A stretch of 64,000 nt of DNA. Origin: Streptomyces sp. TSRI0107. Lineage in GTDB: Bacteria > Actinomycetota > Actinomycetes > Streptomycetales > Streptomycetaceae. The translations under genes and the position numbers were made by a program. Of this stretch, positions 1 through 7,681 are shown in pieces (the first letter of the stretch is position 1; every line of letters begins with the position of its first letter). The stretch lies in NCBI RefSeq assembly GCF_001905845.1, contig NZ_LIVZ01000004.1, positions 310,001-374,000 on the forward strand, read 5' to 3'. A model generated the notes under the pieces. The model searched no databases. It worked only from the letters and a program-made list of their open reading frames with translations, and was not told where the DNA came from.

Positions 1-324
1 CAGCGCCGACGCGCGGGGCCGTACCCGCTGCCGGCGCAGGTGGTCCAGCGCCCGGTGCCGGGCGATGGTGGCGCTCCAGCCCCGGAAGCCGGCTCCGTCC
101 CCCTTGAACCGCCGGAGGTCGCGGGCGATCTCCAGCCAGGCGTCGGACGCCACGTCCTCGGCGTCGTCGCCGACCATGCCGCGCAGGTAGCCGAGCAGCC
201 CCGGCTGCACCAGCCGGTAGACGACCGCGAAGGCGGCCTCGTCACCGTCCTGGGCCCGCGCGACGGCCGCGCCCAGTTCCCCGTCGTACGCCTGTGTGCG
301 GCGGGGTTCCCCTGCCTGGCCCAA
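1..324 (-). CDS. ECF RNA polymerase sigma factor, N-terminal part (cut by window edge)
   Basis: Only the first 108 residues are visible; the gene runs off the left edge, so sigma region 4 is missing. Region 2 covers about residues 27-100. It has the acidic helix DAEDV at 54-58 followed by DAWLEIARDL, and then GFRGWSATIARHRALDHLRR at 79-98, which is the -10 recognition segment typical of extracytoplasmic-function sigma factors. The start is taken as TTG at 324 because GGGCGAGGA lies just upstream; no ATG or GTG in frame is better placed. A cell-wall amidase gene follows about 0.9 kb downstream in the window, with an ECF-like promoter motif in front of it, so a link is possible but not shown. 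Confidence 0.8.
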   Translation of the reverse strand, partial: MGQAGEPRRTQAYDGELGAAVARAQDGDEAAFAVVYRLVQPGLLGYLRGMVGDDAEDVASDAWLEIARDLRRFKGDGAGFRGWSATIARHRALDHLRRQRVRPRASAL

Positions 325-470
325 GAACTGTCCTCGCCCTTTACCGGTCGTGGCGGATCCGCACCGGGGAACCCGGCCGCCCTCGTCCACCCGTGTCCCC
401 CACGGTCATCAGCGCCGGGCCGCACAGAAATGTCACAGCTCGTCAGCCGCCCGGCGACGCTTGCCCGTCC

Positions 471-863
471 CTACGCCACGGCCCTGCGCGCCCGCCCGTG
501 GAGGGTCAGGTAGAACGTCTGGAGGGACTCCTCGGGAGCGCCGGAGTCGAAGCGGTTGTGCACCTTGCCGAGCGGGTTCCAGACCCGCCCGTCGGGCATC
601 CGGACGCCGACCGGCTGGCCGAAGTACGCGCGCTGGTGGGCGTCGAAGTCCACCCAGACCGCCCCTGCCCGGCGTACCAGCACCTCACCGACGTACCCGC
701 CGAGGCCGAACAGCGTCTCCGCGGGCCGTTCCCGTTCGGCTCCGCCCTTGCGCAGTCCGTCGAGCAGGAAGTCGACCACCCGCAGGCTGGCCACGGAGTA
801 GTCCAGCGGCAGCCGGTTGCGGGCGGTGACGCGCGTGACGAAGGCCGTGGTGTAGGGGCGCAT
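471..863 (-). CDS. Hypothetical protein, paralogue of the gene at 2432-2833
   Basis: This is a 130-residue soluble protein without a signal peptide or recognised domain. It contains LDYS..SLRVVD, a GLGGYVGEVLVRRAGAVW core and PDGRVWNPLGK. The same landmarks occur in the same order in the protein at 2432-2833, so the two are paralogues, and they flank the amidase gene. ATG at 863 was chosen. A longer GTG form from 908 is open but its first 15 residues look non-coding. The pattern of glycine-rich strand, GEV.VR and PDGR.W recalls small DUF3806-like proteins, but no function can be assigned. It is transcribed away from the amidase gene. Confidence 0.7.
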   Translation of the reverse strand: MRPYTTAFVTRVTARNRLPLDYSVASLRVVDFLLDGLRKGGAERERPAETLFGLGGYVGEVLVRRAGAVWVDFDAHQRAYFGQPVGVRMPDGRVWNPLGKVHNRFDSGAPEESLQTFYLTLHGRARRAVA

Positions 864-1213
864 CTCTCGCGCGCACGGTGTTCTTCCGCCGGTAGCCGCC
901 GCGTTCACGAGCCCGTCCCTTCGCTCATCCGGGAAACCCGCTCCGGCCCCCCGGATGATCCAGCGCCCGCCGCCGCCGGAACATCACGGGTCACGGGCGT
1001 GTCCATTCGCACACAGGCAAATCACAGGCCCCGTACAACCTTTGACGGTCTCGGTCGTCGTTCGTGACGGACGCGTGGCGGCGGTGCCGCGGCCGCTCCG
1101 TTCGGGTGAGCTTTCACGGCAGGTGCCCCCACGGTGGCCCCGGGGCGGGAACGGCTTCTCCCGATGCGTTACAGCCAGCCGGTTCCGGCCGGGTAGGAAG
1201 AGGTCACCCCCTG
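864..1213. other. Divergent intergenic region, amidase promoter area
   Basis: There is no gene in this stretch. It lies between the leftward hypothetical gene and the rightward amidase gene. CAACC at 1036-1040, followed 15 bp later by CGTC at 1056-1059, resembles promoters read by ECF sigma factors of the SigE type, and an ECF sigma gene lies nearby. If used, it would give a leader of roughly 150 nt. A good ribosome binding site, AGGAAGAGG (1196-1204), precedes the amidase ATG at 1214. I looked for a c-di-AMP (ydaO) riboswitch, common before Streptomyces cell-wall hydrolases, and did not find its conserved blocks. Confidence 0.35.
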
Positions 1214-2422
1214 ATGCGTCTTCTGCCGCGCACCGTCGTCGCGACCGCCCTCGCACTCGCCGCCCTCGGCCTGACCGGCCCCGCCGGGCAGGCGCACGCC
1301 GAGGGGACGGGCACCGTCCACACCATCGACATCCTCGGCTCCGACCCCATGCACCGGGCCGTCCCCCGGCGCGCCACACAGCCGTTCCGCATGGTCGGCG
1401 TCACCTGGGACGACCCGCACACCGCCCTGGAGGGCACCGTCGAGGTCCGCACCCGTTCCGCCGCGACCGGCGAGTGGACCGGCTGGCGCGCCCTCGACAC
1501 CGACGCCCGCACTCCCGAGACGGGCCCCGACCACATCCGCGCCGGGGTGCGCGGCGGCACCCAGCCGCTGTGGACCGGCCTCGCCGACGGGGTGCAGGTG
1601 CGGGCGTCGGGCCTGCGACTGCCCGAGGGCATGCGGGTGGAGCTGGTCGACCCCGACGGGGACGACCCGGACACGCCCTCCGACACGGGGACGCCCTCCG
1701 ACACGGGGACGGGCACGTCCTCCGGAACAGGCACAGGCACAGGCACGTCCTCCGGCACAGGCACAGGCACCGGCACGGACTCAGGCACGCCGCAGCCCAC
1801 CGCCGACCGCCCCGCCGTCACCTCGCGCGCGAGCTGGGGCGCCGACGAGTCGCTGGTCCAGAACCCGCCGACCTACACCACCGGCACCCAGGCGATCTTC
1901 GTCCACCACACGGCCGGCACCAACGACTACACCTGCGCCGAGTCGGCGTCGATCGTCCGCGGCATCTTCACGTACCACGTGCAGAGCAACGGTTGGAACG
2001 ACATCGGCTACCACTTCCTCGTCGACAAGTGCGGCACCGTCTTCGAGGGCCGCGCGGGCGGCATCGACAAGCCGGTGCAAGGCGCGCACACCTACGGCTT
2101 CAACACCGCCACGAGCAGCATCTCGATGCTCGGCGACCACAACACGAAGGCCGTCAGCGCCGCGGCGCGCGCGTCGATCGCGAAGGTCGCCGCCTGGAAG
2201 CTCGGTCTGTACGACCGCGACCCGTCCGGCACGGTGACGCTGACCGCCGGCGCCGACAACGGCAAGTACACCGCGGGCCAGAAGGTCACCCTGTACCGGA
2301 TCTCCGGCCACCGCGACGGCTACCCCACCGACTGCCCCGGCCAGAGCCTCTACGGCGACCTGCCCGCGATCCGCGCCCTCGCCGCGGACGCCCGCCGGCT
2401 CACCGTGCCGGCCGCCCCCTGA
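1214..2422 (+). CDS. Secreted N-acetylmuramoyl-L-alanine amidase (PGRP/amidase_2 family)
   Basis: This 402-residue exported peptidoglycan amidase should cleave the bond between N-acetylmuramic acid and the stem peptide. Residues 1-29 form a signal peptide (MRLLPRTVV, a hydrophobic core, then a cut after AHA). An N-terminal region to about 150 is followed by a low-complexity Thr/Gly/Ser linker (about 150-195) made of DTGTP and GTGTGT repeats. The catalytic PGRP domain starts at RASWGADES near 206. Likely zinc ligands are His in FVHHTAG (about 231), His in AHTYG (about 292) and Cys in GHRDGYPTDCPG (about 366-377). ATG 1214 follows AGGAAGAGG; upstream in-frame codons would precede the signal peptide and were rejected. 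The DNA encoding the linker is a microsatellite-like repeat that could vary in length. Confidence 0.92.
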   Translation: MRLLPRTVVATALALAALGLTGPAGQAHAEGTGTVHTIDILGSDPMHRAVPRRATQPFRMVGVTWDDPHTALEGTVEVRTRSAATGEWTGWRALDTDARTPETGPDHIRAGVRGGTQPLWTGLADGVQVRASGLRLPEGMRVELVDPDGDDPDTPSDTGTPSDTGTGTSSGTGTGTGTSSGTGTGTGTDSGTPQPTADRPAVTSRASWGADESLVQNPPTYTTGTQAIFVHHTAGTNDYTCAESASIVRGIFTYHVQSNGWNDIGYHFLVDKCGTVFEGRAGGIDKPVQGAHTYGFNTATSSISMLGDHNTKAVSAAARASIAKVAAWKLGLYDRDPSGTVTLTAGADNGKYTAGQKVTLYRISGHRDGYPTDCPGQSLYGDLPAIRALAADARRLTVPAAP

Positions 2423-2431
2423 CCCGGCCGC

Positions 2432-2833
2432 TCAGTGCCGGAACGCGCCGTCGTCCGTCGCGTCCCGGCACAGCAGCCGCAGCGAGCCGTCGCCCGAGAA
2501 GCAGCGGCGGGCCTCGTCGATGGGGTCCCACAGCCGGCCGTCGGGGGTGCGCACCCAGTGGTCGCCGCCGGTCGCCCACCACTCCGCGCCGGTCTGCCGG
2601 ACGATCACCTCGCCCGCGTACGCGCCGAACCCCCGCAGCACCGCCTGCACGGCGGCGTACGGCGGCTGCTCGCGGCGCAGTTCGGCGATGAACCGGTCGA
2701 CGCGCCACAGGCTCTGCGCCGAGTAGTCGAGGCGCACCCGCGCCCCCTCCCGCATCGCCGCGACCGCGTCCCCGGCCCACCGCACCGGTTTCGCCGCGGC
2801 GGAGGGCCTGATCTCCTGCTGTGTCGTCGTCAC
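2432..2833 (-). CDS. Hypothetical protein, paralogue of the gene at 471-863
   Basis: A 133-residue cytoplasmic-looking protein with LDYSAQSLWRVD, then LRGFGAYAGEVIVRQTGAEW, then TPDGRLWDP, matching the order and spacing of the paralogue at 471-863. It converges on the amidase gene with only 9 bp between the stops. The start is taken as GTG 2833 (VTTTQQEIRP). An upstream GTG at 2911 is open but adds a low-quality N-terminus, and a later ATG (MREGARVRLDYS) is also possible. No domain is recognised with confidence. The pairing around a cell-wall amidase is the only contextual hint. Confidence 0.7.
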   Translation of the reverse strand: MTTTQQEIRPSAAAKPVRWAGDAVAAMREGARVRLDYSAQSLWRVDRFIAELRREQPPYAAVQAVLRGFGAYAGEVIVRQTGAEWWATGGDHWVRTPDGRLWDPIDEARRCFSGDGSLRLLCRDATDDGAFRH

Positions 2834-2953
2834 ATGGGGAAAAGCGCTCCGGGCCCGAGTTCCGTCACCCGGATGCGGCACCTTCCCGCAACCGTCCCAG
2901 GACCGCCCCACTCGCCCCCGGAACGGTCACAGGATTTCCGCGCGGACGGGGGT

Positions 2954-3520
2954 TTACGCGTGCCGGGCCCGGCGTGACACCACCGCGCGCAGCACGCGGC
3001 GGCCCTCGGTGGAGACGTCCAGCGCGCGGCGCAGGCCGCCGGTGCCGTGCTCGGCGAGCAGTTCCAGGACGGTGACCTGGCGGCGCAGTTCGGCGGCGAC
3101 GAGCGGGGGCATGCCGTCGGTGCGGCCGGCCCGCCGGGAGTCGACCGAGTCGGCGTCCTCGGCGGGATCGAGCATCCGGTGGACCTGGAGGGCGGCGACG
3201 GAGCAGGCGTCGGCCCACACCCGCGCCTCGGGGGCGGACCGGATGGCGGGGGCGGCGGCCAGCATCCGCCGGACGAGCAGGGCGGCCTCGTCCTCGGCGT
3301 CCTCGGCGTCCACGACGTCCGCGACGCCCAGTTCGGCACGCACCTGGTCCAGCAGGGCGCCCCAGGCACCGGCGTCGCCGCCGTCCACGAGGTTCGCCCA
3401 CAGCGGGCGCAGCAGTTCGTCGTCCGCGCCCAGCAGGGGCACGCACCGATCCAAACAAGCCAGTCCGCTGGCCGCCAGCCCGCGTTCGTCGGCCTGAGCG
3501 ATCAGTTCCACCAGGCTCAT
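2954..3520 (-). CDS. Hypothetical helical protein
   Basis: A 188-residue acidic protein, predicted mostly alpha-helical and without a signal peptide or membrane segment. It starts MSLVELIAQADERGLAASGL at ATG 3520, which follows a clear GAGGGAGG ribosome binding site; the longer open frame upstream lacks coding character. The middle contains a run of acidic residues (VVDAEDAEDEAALL) and the C-terminus is basic (RRVLRAVVSRRARHA). I recognise no family. The next gene on the same strand begins about 600 bp upstream and ends close by, so the two may be co-transcribed. Confidence 0.7.
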   Translation of the reverse strand: MSLVELIAQADERGLAASGLACLDRCVPLLGADDELLRPLWANLVDGGDAGAWGALLDQVRAELGVADVVDAEDAEDEAALLVRRMLAAAPAIRSAPEARVWADACSVAALQVHRMLDPAEDADSVDSRRAGRTDGMPPLVAAELRRQVTVLELLAEHGTGGLRRALDVSTEGRRVLRAVVSRRARHA

Positions 3521-3617
3521 CCACGCCTCCCTCTTCGGGCCCGTCTGCGGCCTGTCGTGGGCGCCGACCTTTACGGAGCCCGCACTTCCCCTTACTGCGT
3601 GCGACCGCCGAGTTCTG

Positions 3618-4121
3618 TCACAGCGGGACGACACCCAGTCGGTCGAGGAGGCGGAAGAAGAGGTTTTCGGCCAACGGGTCGGGTTCGGCGGTCAGCACTT
3701 CGTGGAGCGGTTCGGCGGGGACGGTGTGCCCCGCCTCGGCGGCCCAGGCGACGGCCCGTTCGGCGGCGTCGCGGGGCGGCAGGAAGTAGTCCTCCAGGGT
3801 CAGCCCCTCGCTCTCGGCGCCGAGGTACCGGGCCGTCGCCGCCCGCGCCAGACAGCCGGTCCACACCCCGCTCTCCTCGCCGGCGGCCTCCAGGACCACG
3901 CAGGCGCTGTCCATGACGTAGCCGAAGAGCGCGGGCGCCCCGGTCCCCCGGGCGAGCGCGCTCATCCCGGCGATCTCGCCGTCCGCGCTGGGCCACTCCC
4001 ACACCTGCCAGCCGCCCGGCGCCGTGGCGTGCGGCCGCAGCCCCTCCATGCCCGCCAGCGCCGTCAGCCCGTCCAGCGGCCGCTCGGCGCGGCCGACGAC
4101 GAAGTACCCCCAGTAGCCCAT
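3618..4121 (-). CDS. Hypothetical protein with MGYWGYF N-terminus
   Basis: A 167-residue soluble protein beginning MGYWGYFVVGRAERPLDGL. ATG 4121 is preceded by the purine-rich GGGGGCGGGAC; a GTG five codons earlier (4136) is an alternative. The body alternates aromatic and acidic patches (GGWQVWEWPSADGEIAGM, WAAEAGHTVPAEPLHEVL) and ends in FFRLLDRLGVVPL. I recall similar short uncharacterised proteins in other streptomycetes, but no function. The stop lies about 100 bp before the next leftward gene. Confidence 0.7.
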   Translation of the reverse strand: MGYWGYFVVGRAERPLDGLTALAGMEGLRPHATAPGGWQVWEWPSADGEIAGMSALARGTGAPALFGYVMDSACVVLEAAGEESGVWTGCLARAATARYLGAESEGLTLEDYFLPPRDAAERAVAWAAEAGHTVPAEPLHEVLTAEPDPLAENLFFRLLDRLGVVPL

Positions 4122-4194
4122 GTCCCGCCCCCGCACTGTCGGTTCGGCCCGAACGCCCCACGGCCCCGCCGGACGCCGCGGCCGTACCGCGGAA

Positions 4195-5862
4195 TCAGCC
4201 GAGCCTGTCCGCCAGTTTGCTGAACTCCGCCCAGGAAAGCGAGGGTTCGCCCGGGTTCCAGAGCTTCTGCACGGTGGCGCGCAGGGGCATTCGGATGCCC
4301 GCCGCGACCTGCTCCTGCGTCTGCGAGCCGGCCAGGTCGCACCAGACGGCGAACGTCCCGCCGAGGATCTGCCCGTCGTACCGCTCGGGAACGGCCTCCG
4401 TGCCGCGCAGCACCCGCGGTGTCCACTGCTCGTAGATCCGCTCCCCCGTCGGATAGACGAAGGTCTGCGGCTCGCCGAGCACGTAGTACAGGAACTCGTC
4501 GTTGTAGTTGATCACCTGGCGTCCGGCGCTCAGATACTCCAGCGGCTGCCGGGCCCCGATCTCCTTGCCCGTCCAGTACGCGACCTGGATCTTCTCGTCG
4601 GCCTTCACGGACGTGCCCTCGTAGAACCCGTCGTTCCACGCGCGCGGCGTCCTGTCGTGGACCCGGACGGTCAGCGCGCGGTCGTTGAGCCAGCCGGTGG
4701 CCAGGTCGGCGACGGTCGCGCCGGCGCCGTAGGCCTCCCGCGCGGCCGCGGCGAGCTGCGGGTACGACGCCTCCGGGTCGGACGCGGTGAGCGCCAGGTA
4801 CTCGTCCCCGCCCAGATGCCAGGGCGTGCCGGGGAAGAGGCCGGCGAACTCGTTCAGCAGGTCGTCGACGATCTCGGCGGCCTTCGGATCGGAGATGTCG
4901 ACCGCGCCGCGCGCCGCGACCCCCTGCGCGTTGCGCAGCTGGAGGTCGGGATGGGCGTCGATGACCGCGCCGAGATGCCCCGGCGAGTCGATCTCCGGCA
5001 CCACGGTGATGTGCCGGCTCTCGGCCAGCTCGACGATCTTCCGCACCTGCGCCTTCGTCAGGTGGTCCTCCGACACGATCTCCGGGTGCGTGTCGGACTG
5101 GATGCGGAAGCCCTGGTCGTCGGAGAAGTGCAGGCCCAGCTGGTTGTACTTCAGGTCCCCCAGCTCCCGTACCCGGTCCTCGATCCAGCCCGCGTCGAAG
5201 TGCTTGCGCGCGATGTCCAGCATGAACCCGCGCTGCGGCTTGGCCGGCTCGTCGCGCACCACGCCCTCCGGGGCGCTCCCGCCGCCGCGCACGGCCTGCT
5301 TCAGGGTGCGGGTGCCGTAGAAGACCCCCGCGTCGTCGGGGGCGGTGATGGTGACCCGGCCGCCGCGCACGGTCATGGTGTACGACTCCGGGTCGGCGCC
5401 CTCGTCGTCGTTCAGCGCCAGCCGTACGTCCCCGGCCTTCAGGTCGCCCTTCCGGCCGCCGTACGTCACCCCCAGTTCGCCGGCGATCAGCCGCCCCTCG
5501 TCCTCGAGACCGGCGTCGCTGACCACCACCCGGTACCCGCGCTCGGGCTGCCAGCCGGGCCCGCGCGCCGGCGTGTGCGCCCGTACGGCGGGAATGGTGT
5601 CCGGCGCGGAGGACAGCGGGTAGCTCCGGCTGGGGGTGGGCGTCGGGCTCGGCTCCGCCGGGGCGGGCGCCCGCGCGGACTGCCCGGCCGACGGCAGCCG
5701 AGCCGAGCCGACCGGCTCGCCGCGCCCGTCGTCGCCTCCGCCGGCCCACACTCCCAGGCCCACCCCGGCGGCCACGACGACGACGGCGGCGCCGGCGGCC
5801 ACCGCGGCCGTCCGCGTCCGCCTCGCCCTCCTCGCCGGCGCCCGGCGCCTGTGCTGACTCAC
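4195..5862 (-). CDS. Beta-N-acetylhexosaminidase, GH20 family, exported
   Basis: A glycoside hydrolase family 20 enzyme of about 555 residues that should remove terminal GlcNAc/GalNAc from chitooligosaccharides or cell-wall fragments. An Arg-rich N-terminus (RRRAPARRARRTR) precedes one hydrophobic segment (about 19-40), so the protein is membrane-anchored or exported. A Pro/Ser-rich spacer, a GH20b-like N-domain (GELGVTYGGR) and the TIM-barrel follow. The barrel carries HLGGDEY with the catalytic Asp353-Glu354 pair; the Glu is the general acid and the Asp orients the substrate acetamido group. GTG 5862 is used here. GTG 5901, seven bases after AGGAAC, has a better ribosome binding site and may be the true start. 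Confidence 0.88.
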   Translation of the reverse strand: MSQHRRRAPARRARRTRTAAVAAGAAVVVVAAGVGLGVWAGGGDDGRGEPVGSARLPSAGQSARAPAPAEPSPTPTPSRSYPLSSAPDTIPAVRAHTPARGPGWQPERGYRVVVSDAGLEDEGRLIAGELGVTYGGRKGDLKAGDVRLALNDDEGADPESYTMTVRGGRVTITAPDDAGVFYGTRTLKQAVRGGGSAPEGVVRDEPAKPQRGFMLDIARKHFDAGWIEDRVRELGDLKYNQLGLHFSDDQGFRIQSDTHPEIVSEDHLTKAQVRKIVELAESRHITVVPEIDSPGHLGAVIDAHPDLQLRNAQGVAARGAVDISDPKAAEIVDDLLNEFAGLFPGTPWHLGGDEYLALTASDPEASYPQLAAAAREAYGAGATVADLATGWLNDRALTVRVHDRTPRAWNDGFYEGTSVKADEKIQVAYWTGKEIGARQPLEYLSAGRQVINYNDEFLYYVLGEPQTFVYPTGERIYEQWTPRVLRGTEAVPERYDGQILGGTFAVWCDLAGSQTQEQVAAGIRMPLRATVQKLWNPGEPSLSWAEFSKLADRLG

Positions 5863-5957
5863 GCCGCCAACGTACGCCGAAAGCGGACGCGACGCGTCCA
5901 CCAAACGTTCCTAAACTCTCCCGTGCGGGTGAAATTCGGGCAACCGTCGGACACGCC

Positions 5958-6548
5958 GTGACCACTCTCGATAACGTGAGCGCACATCCTTCACACCTTC
6001 CTCGAGGACCCACGCTGCCCGCGCACCGTCTCCCCGACCTCCCCAGCCGGCTCGCCATACCGGATCAGTCCCGCCACACCGGTGCCCCGCCTGCCGCCTT
6101 CAACACCGCGCCCGCCGATTCCGTCCGGCGCACCCTCCTCGGCTGCCTGCACAGCCACCGCTGGGCCGACCGCGTCACCGCTCACCGCCCCTACCCCGAC
6201 CTCGGCTCCCTCCTGGCCGCGGCGGACGAGGCGGCGTACGACCTGACACCGGCGGACGTGACGGAGGCCCTGGCGGCGGAATCCCTGCCGGAGCTTCCGG
6301 AGGGAACGTACGAGGCGGCACATACGGCGCTGAACGCCGCGTACGCCGCTTATGAGGCCAGATTCGGACACGTATTCGTCATCTGCGTGAACGGCACGCC
6401 TCCGGACGAGGCGCTCAACCACGTGCTGACCGCCATCCGGTCACGATTGGCGAACGATCCGGAGGACGAGCGCCTGGTGGTGGCGGAGGAACTCCGGCAC
6501 CTGGCGAAGGCGCGCCTGGCGGACGCCCTGAGGGGCGCGGGGCTGTAA
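5958..6548 (+). CDS. OHCU decarboxylase-like protein (ureide pathway family), possibly degenerate
   Basis: A 196-residue protein related to 2-oxo-4-hydroxy-4-carboxy-5-ureidoimidazoline decarboxylase, the last step from urate to allantoin. Family features are HRWADRVTAHRPYPDLGSL near residues 66-84 (the usual HPDLG box reads PYPDLG here), YEARFGHVFVICVNG near 131-145, and RLANDPEDERLVVAEELRHL at the end. The N-terminal 45 residues are Pro-rich and not typical of the family. The altered HPDL box makes activity uncertain. No other urate genes lie nearby. GTG 5958 is the likeliest start, GTG 5976 an alternative. It is read divergently from the hexosaminidase gene across about 95 bp. Confidence 0.7.
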   Translation: MTTLDNVSAHPSHLPRGPTLPAHRLPDLPSRLAIPDQSRHTGAPPAAFNTAPADSVRRTLLGCLHSHRWADRVTAHRPYPDLGSLLAAADEAAYDLTPADVTEALAAESLPELPEGTYEAAHTALNAAYAAYEARFGHVFVICVNGTPPDEALNHVLTAIRSRLANDPEDERLVVAEELRHLAKARLADALRGAGL

Positions 6549-6799
6549 TCGGTCTGCGGCTGCCGCCGCGTGGGCGCGACCAGCCACAATGGCGCCGCAA
6601 CCTATACATAGCAGGACACCTCAGGGCAGAAGCCGCACCCTAACCCATCCGCGTGCCAGTTTGATCACACCGGTAGGCCCCGCGTAAGCGCCGCAGGCAA
6701 CCGTCGCTACGATGCTGGGGGCCGGTGGACCGTACCCGGCCGGGCCCGTCCGACCACCGAAGCCGGCAGGCCCCAATCCCGCTCCCGGAGGGTTCTTCC
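6549..6799 (+). promoter_or_regulatory. Leader and promoter region of the sdh operon
   Basis: A 250-bp gene-free stretch before sdhC. TACGAT at 6708-6713 is a plausible -10 box for the principal sigma factor and would put the start of transcription near 6720, leaving an 80-nt leader that ends in the strong ribosome binding site GGAGGG before GTG 6800. No convincing -35 box is seen. The AT-richer patch CCTATACATAGCAGG at 6600-6614 stands out from the surrounding GC-rich DNA and could hold a second promoter or a regulator site. I found no Rex-type palindrome. Confidence 0.35.
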
Positions 6800-7180
6800 G
6801 TGCCGGCTGGAACGCTGTACCGCGGACGGGAAGGAATGTGGTCCTGGGTGGCTCACCGAGTCACCGGCGTCCTCATTTTCTTCTTCCTGTTCGTACACGT
6901 GCTGGACACCGCACTCGTGCGTGTCTCCCCAGAGGCCTACGACAAGGTCGTGGCCACGTACAAGACGCCGATCGTCGCCGTGCTGGAGTACGGCCTCGTC
7001 GCCGCCATCCTCTTCCACGCGCTCAACGGCCTCCGCGTCATCGCCGTCGACTTCTGGTCGAAGGGCCCGCGCTACCAGAAGCAGATGCTCTGGACCGTCG
7101 TAGGCATCTGGGTCGTGCTGATGCTCGGGGCGATCTACCCCGTCCTCGGCCACGCCGCTCGTGAACTGTTCGGGAGCTGA
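6800..7180 (+). CDS. sdhC: Succinate dehydrogenase cytochrome b556 subunit
   Basis: One of the two membrane anchor subunits of complex II; it passes electrons from SdhB to menaquinone and holds heme b. The 126 residues contain three membrane helices. LYRGREGMWSWVAHRVTG is the conserved quinone-site signature near the N-terminus, and a His in the second helix (ILFHALNGLRVI) is the likely heme ligand. GTG 6800 is chosen because GGAGGG lies 6 bases upstream and it gives the family-typical N-terminus VPAGTLYRG. It is the first gene of sdhCDAB, 5 bp before sdhD. Confidence 0.93.
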   Translation: MPAGTLYRGREGMWSWVAHRVTGVLIFFFLFVHVLDTALVRVSPEAYDKVVATYKTPIVAVLEYGLVAAILFHALNGLRVIAVDFWSKGPRYQKQMLWTVVGIWVVLMLGAIYPVLGHAARELFGS

Positions 7181-7185
7181 CGCCC

Positions 7186-7662
7186 ATGTCCACCACTGAG
7201 ACCACCGCATCCGGTGTCGGCCCCGTCGAGGGCGGCTACAGCGTCGACAACCCGGCGCCCTACATCGAGGCCCCGCGCAAGCGCACCAAGAAGACCCCGA
7301 AGTCCACGCGGGGCAACTTCGAGCTGGCGGCCTGGCTCTTCATGCGCCTGTCCGGCGTGGTGCTGGTCGTCCTGGTCATCGGCCACCTGCTGATCCAGCT
7401 CGTGCTCGACGGCGGCGTCTCCAAGATCGGCTTCGCCTTCGTGGCCGGCCGCTGGGCCTCCCCGTTCTGGCAGGTCTGGGACCTGCTGATGCTGTGGCTG
7501 GCGATGCTGCACGGCGCCAACGGCCTGCGCACGGTCATCAACGACTACGCGGAACGCGCGAACACCCGGCTGTGGCTCAAGGGCCTGCTCTACACCGCCA
7601 CGGTGTTCACCATCCTGCTGGGCACGCTGGTGATCTTCACCTTCGACCCGAACATCCGCTAG
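7186..7662 (+). CDS. sdhD: Succinate dehydrogenase hydrophobic membrane anchor subunit
   Basis: The second membrane anchor of complex II, 158 residues with three membrane helices after a hydrophilic N-terminus of about 45 residues that is rich in Lys/Arg ([20 protein letters not shown]). The second helix carries [15 protein letters not shown], the usual heme/quinone helix signature. It partners SdhC in binding quinone. ATG 7186 sits 5 bp after the sdhC stop with GGGAGCTGA as ribosome binding site, so the two anchors are translationally close. Confidence 0.93.
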   Translation: MSTTETTASGVGPVEGGYSVDNPAPYIEAPRKRTKKTPKSTRGNFELAAWLFMRLSGVVLVVLVIGHLLIQLVLDGGVSKIGFAFVAGRWASPFWQVWDLLMLWLAMLHGANGLRTVINDYAERANTRLWLKGLLYTATVFTILLGTLVIFTFDPNIR

Positions 7663-7681
7663 GCACGGGGCTGCGAGAATC

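Noticed and set aside
909..1213. c-di-AMP (ydaO) riboswitch before the amidase gene
   Set aside because: Common in this genus before cell-wall hydrolases, but the conserved sequence blocks are not present here.
6549..6799. Rex operator before sdhC
   Set aside because: TTTGATCACAC is only a partial resemblance; the second half-site TTCACAA is missing.
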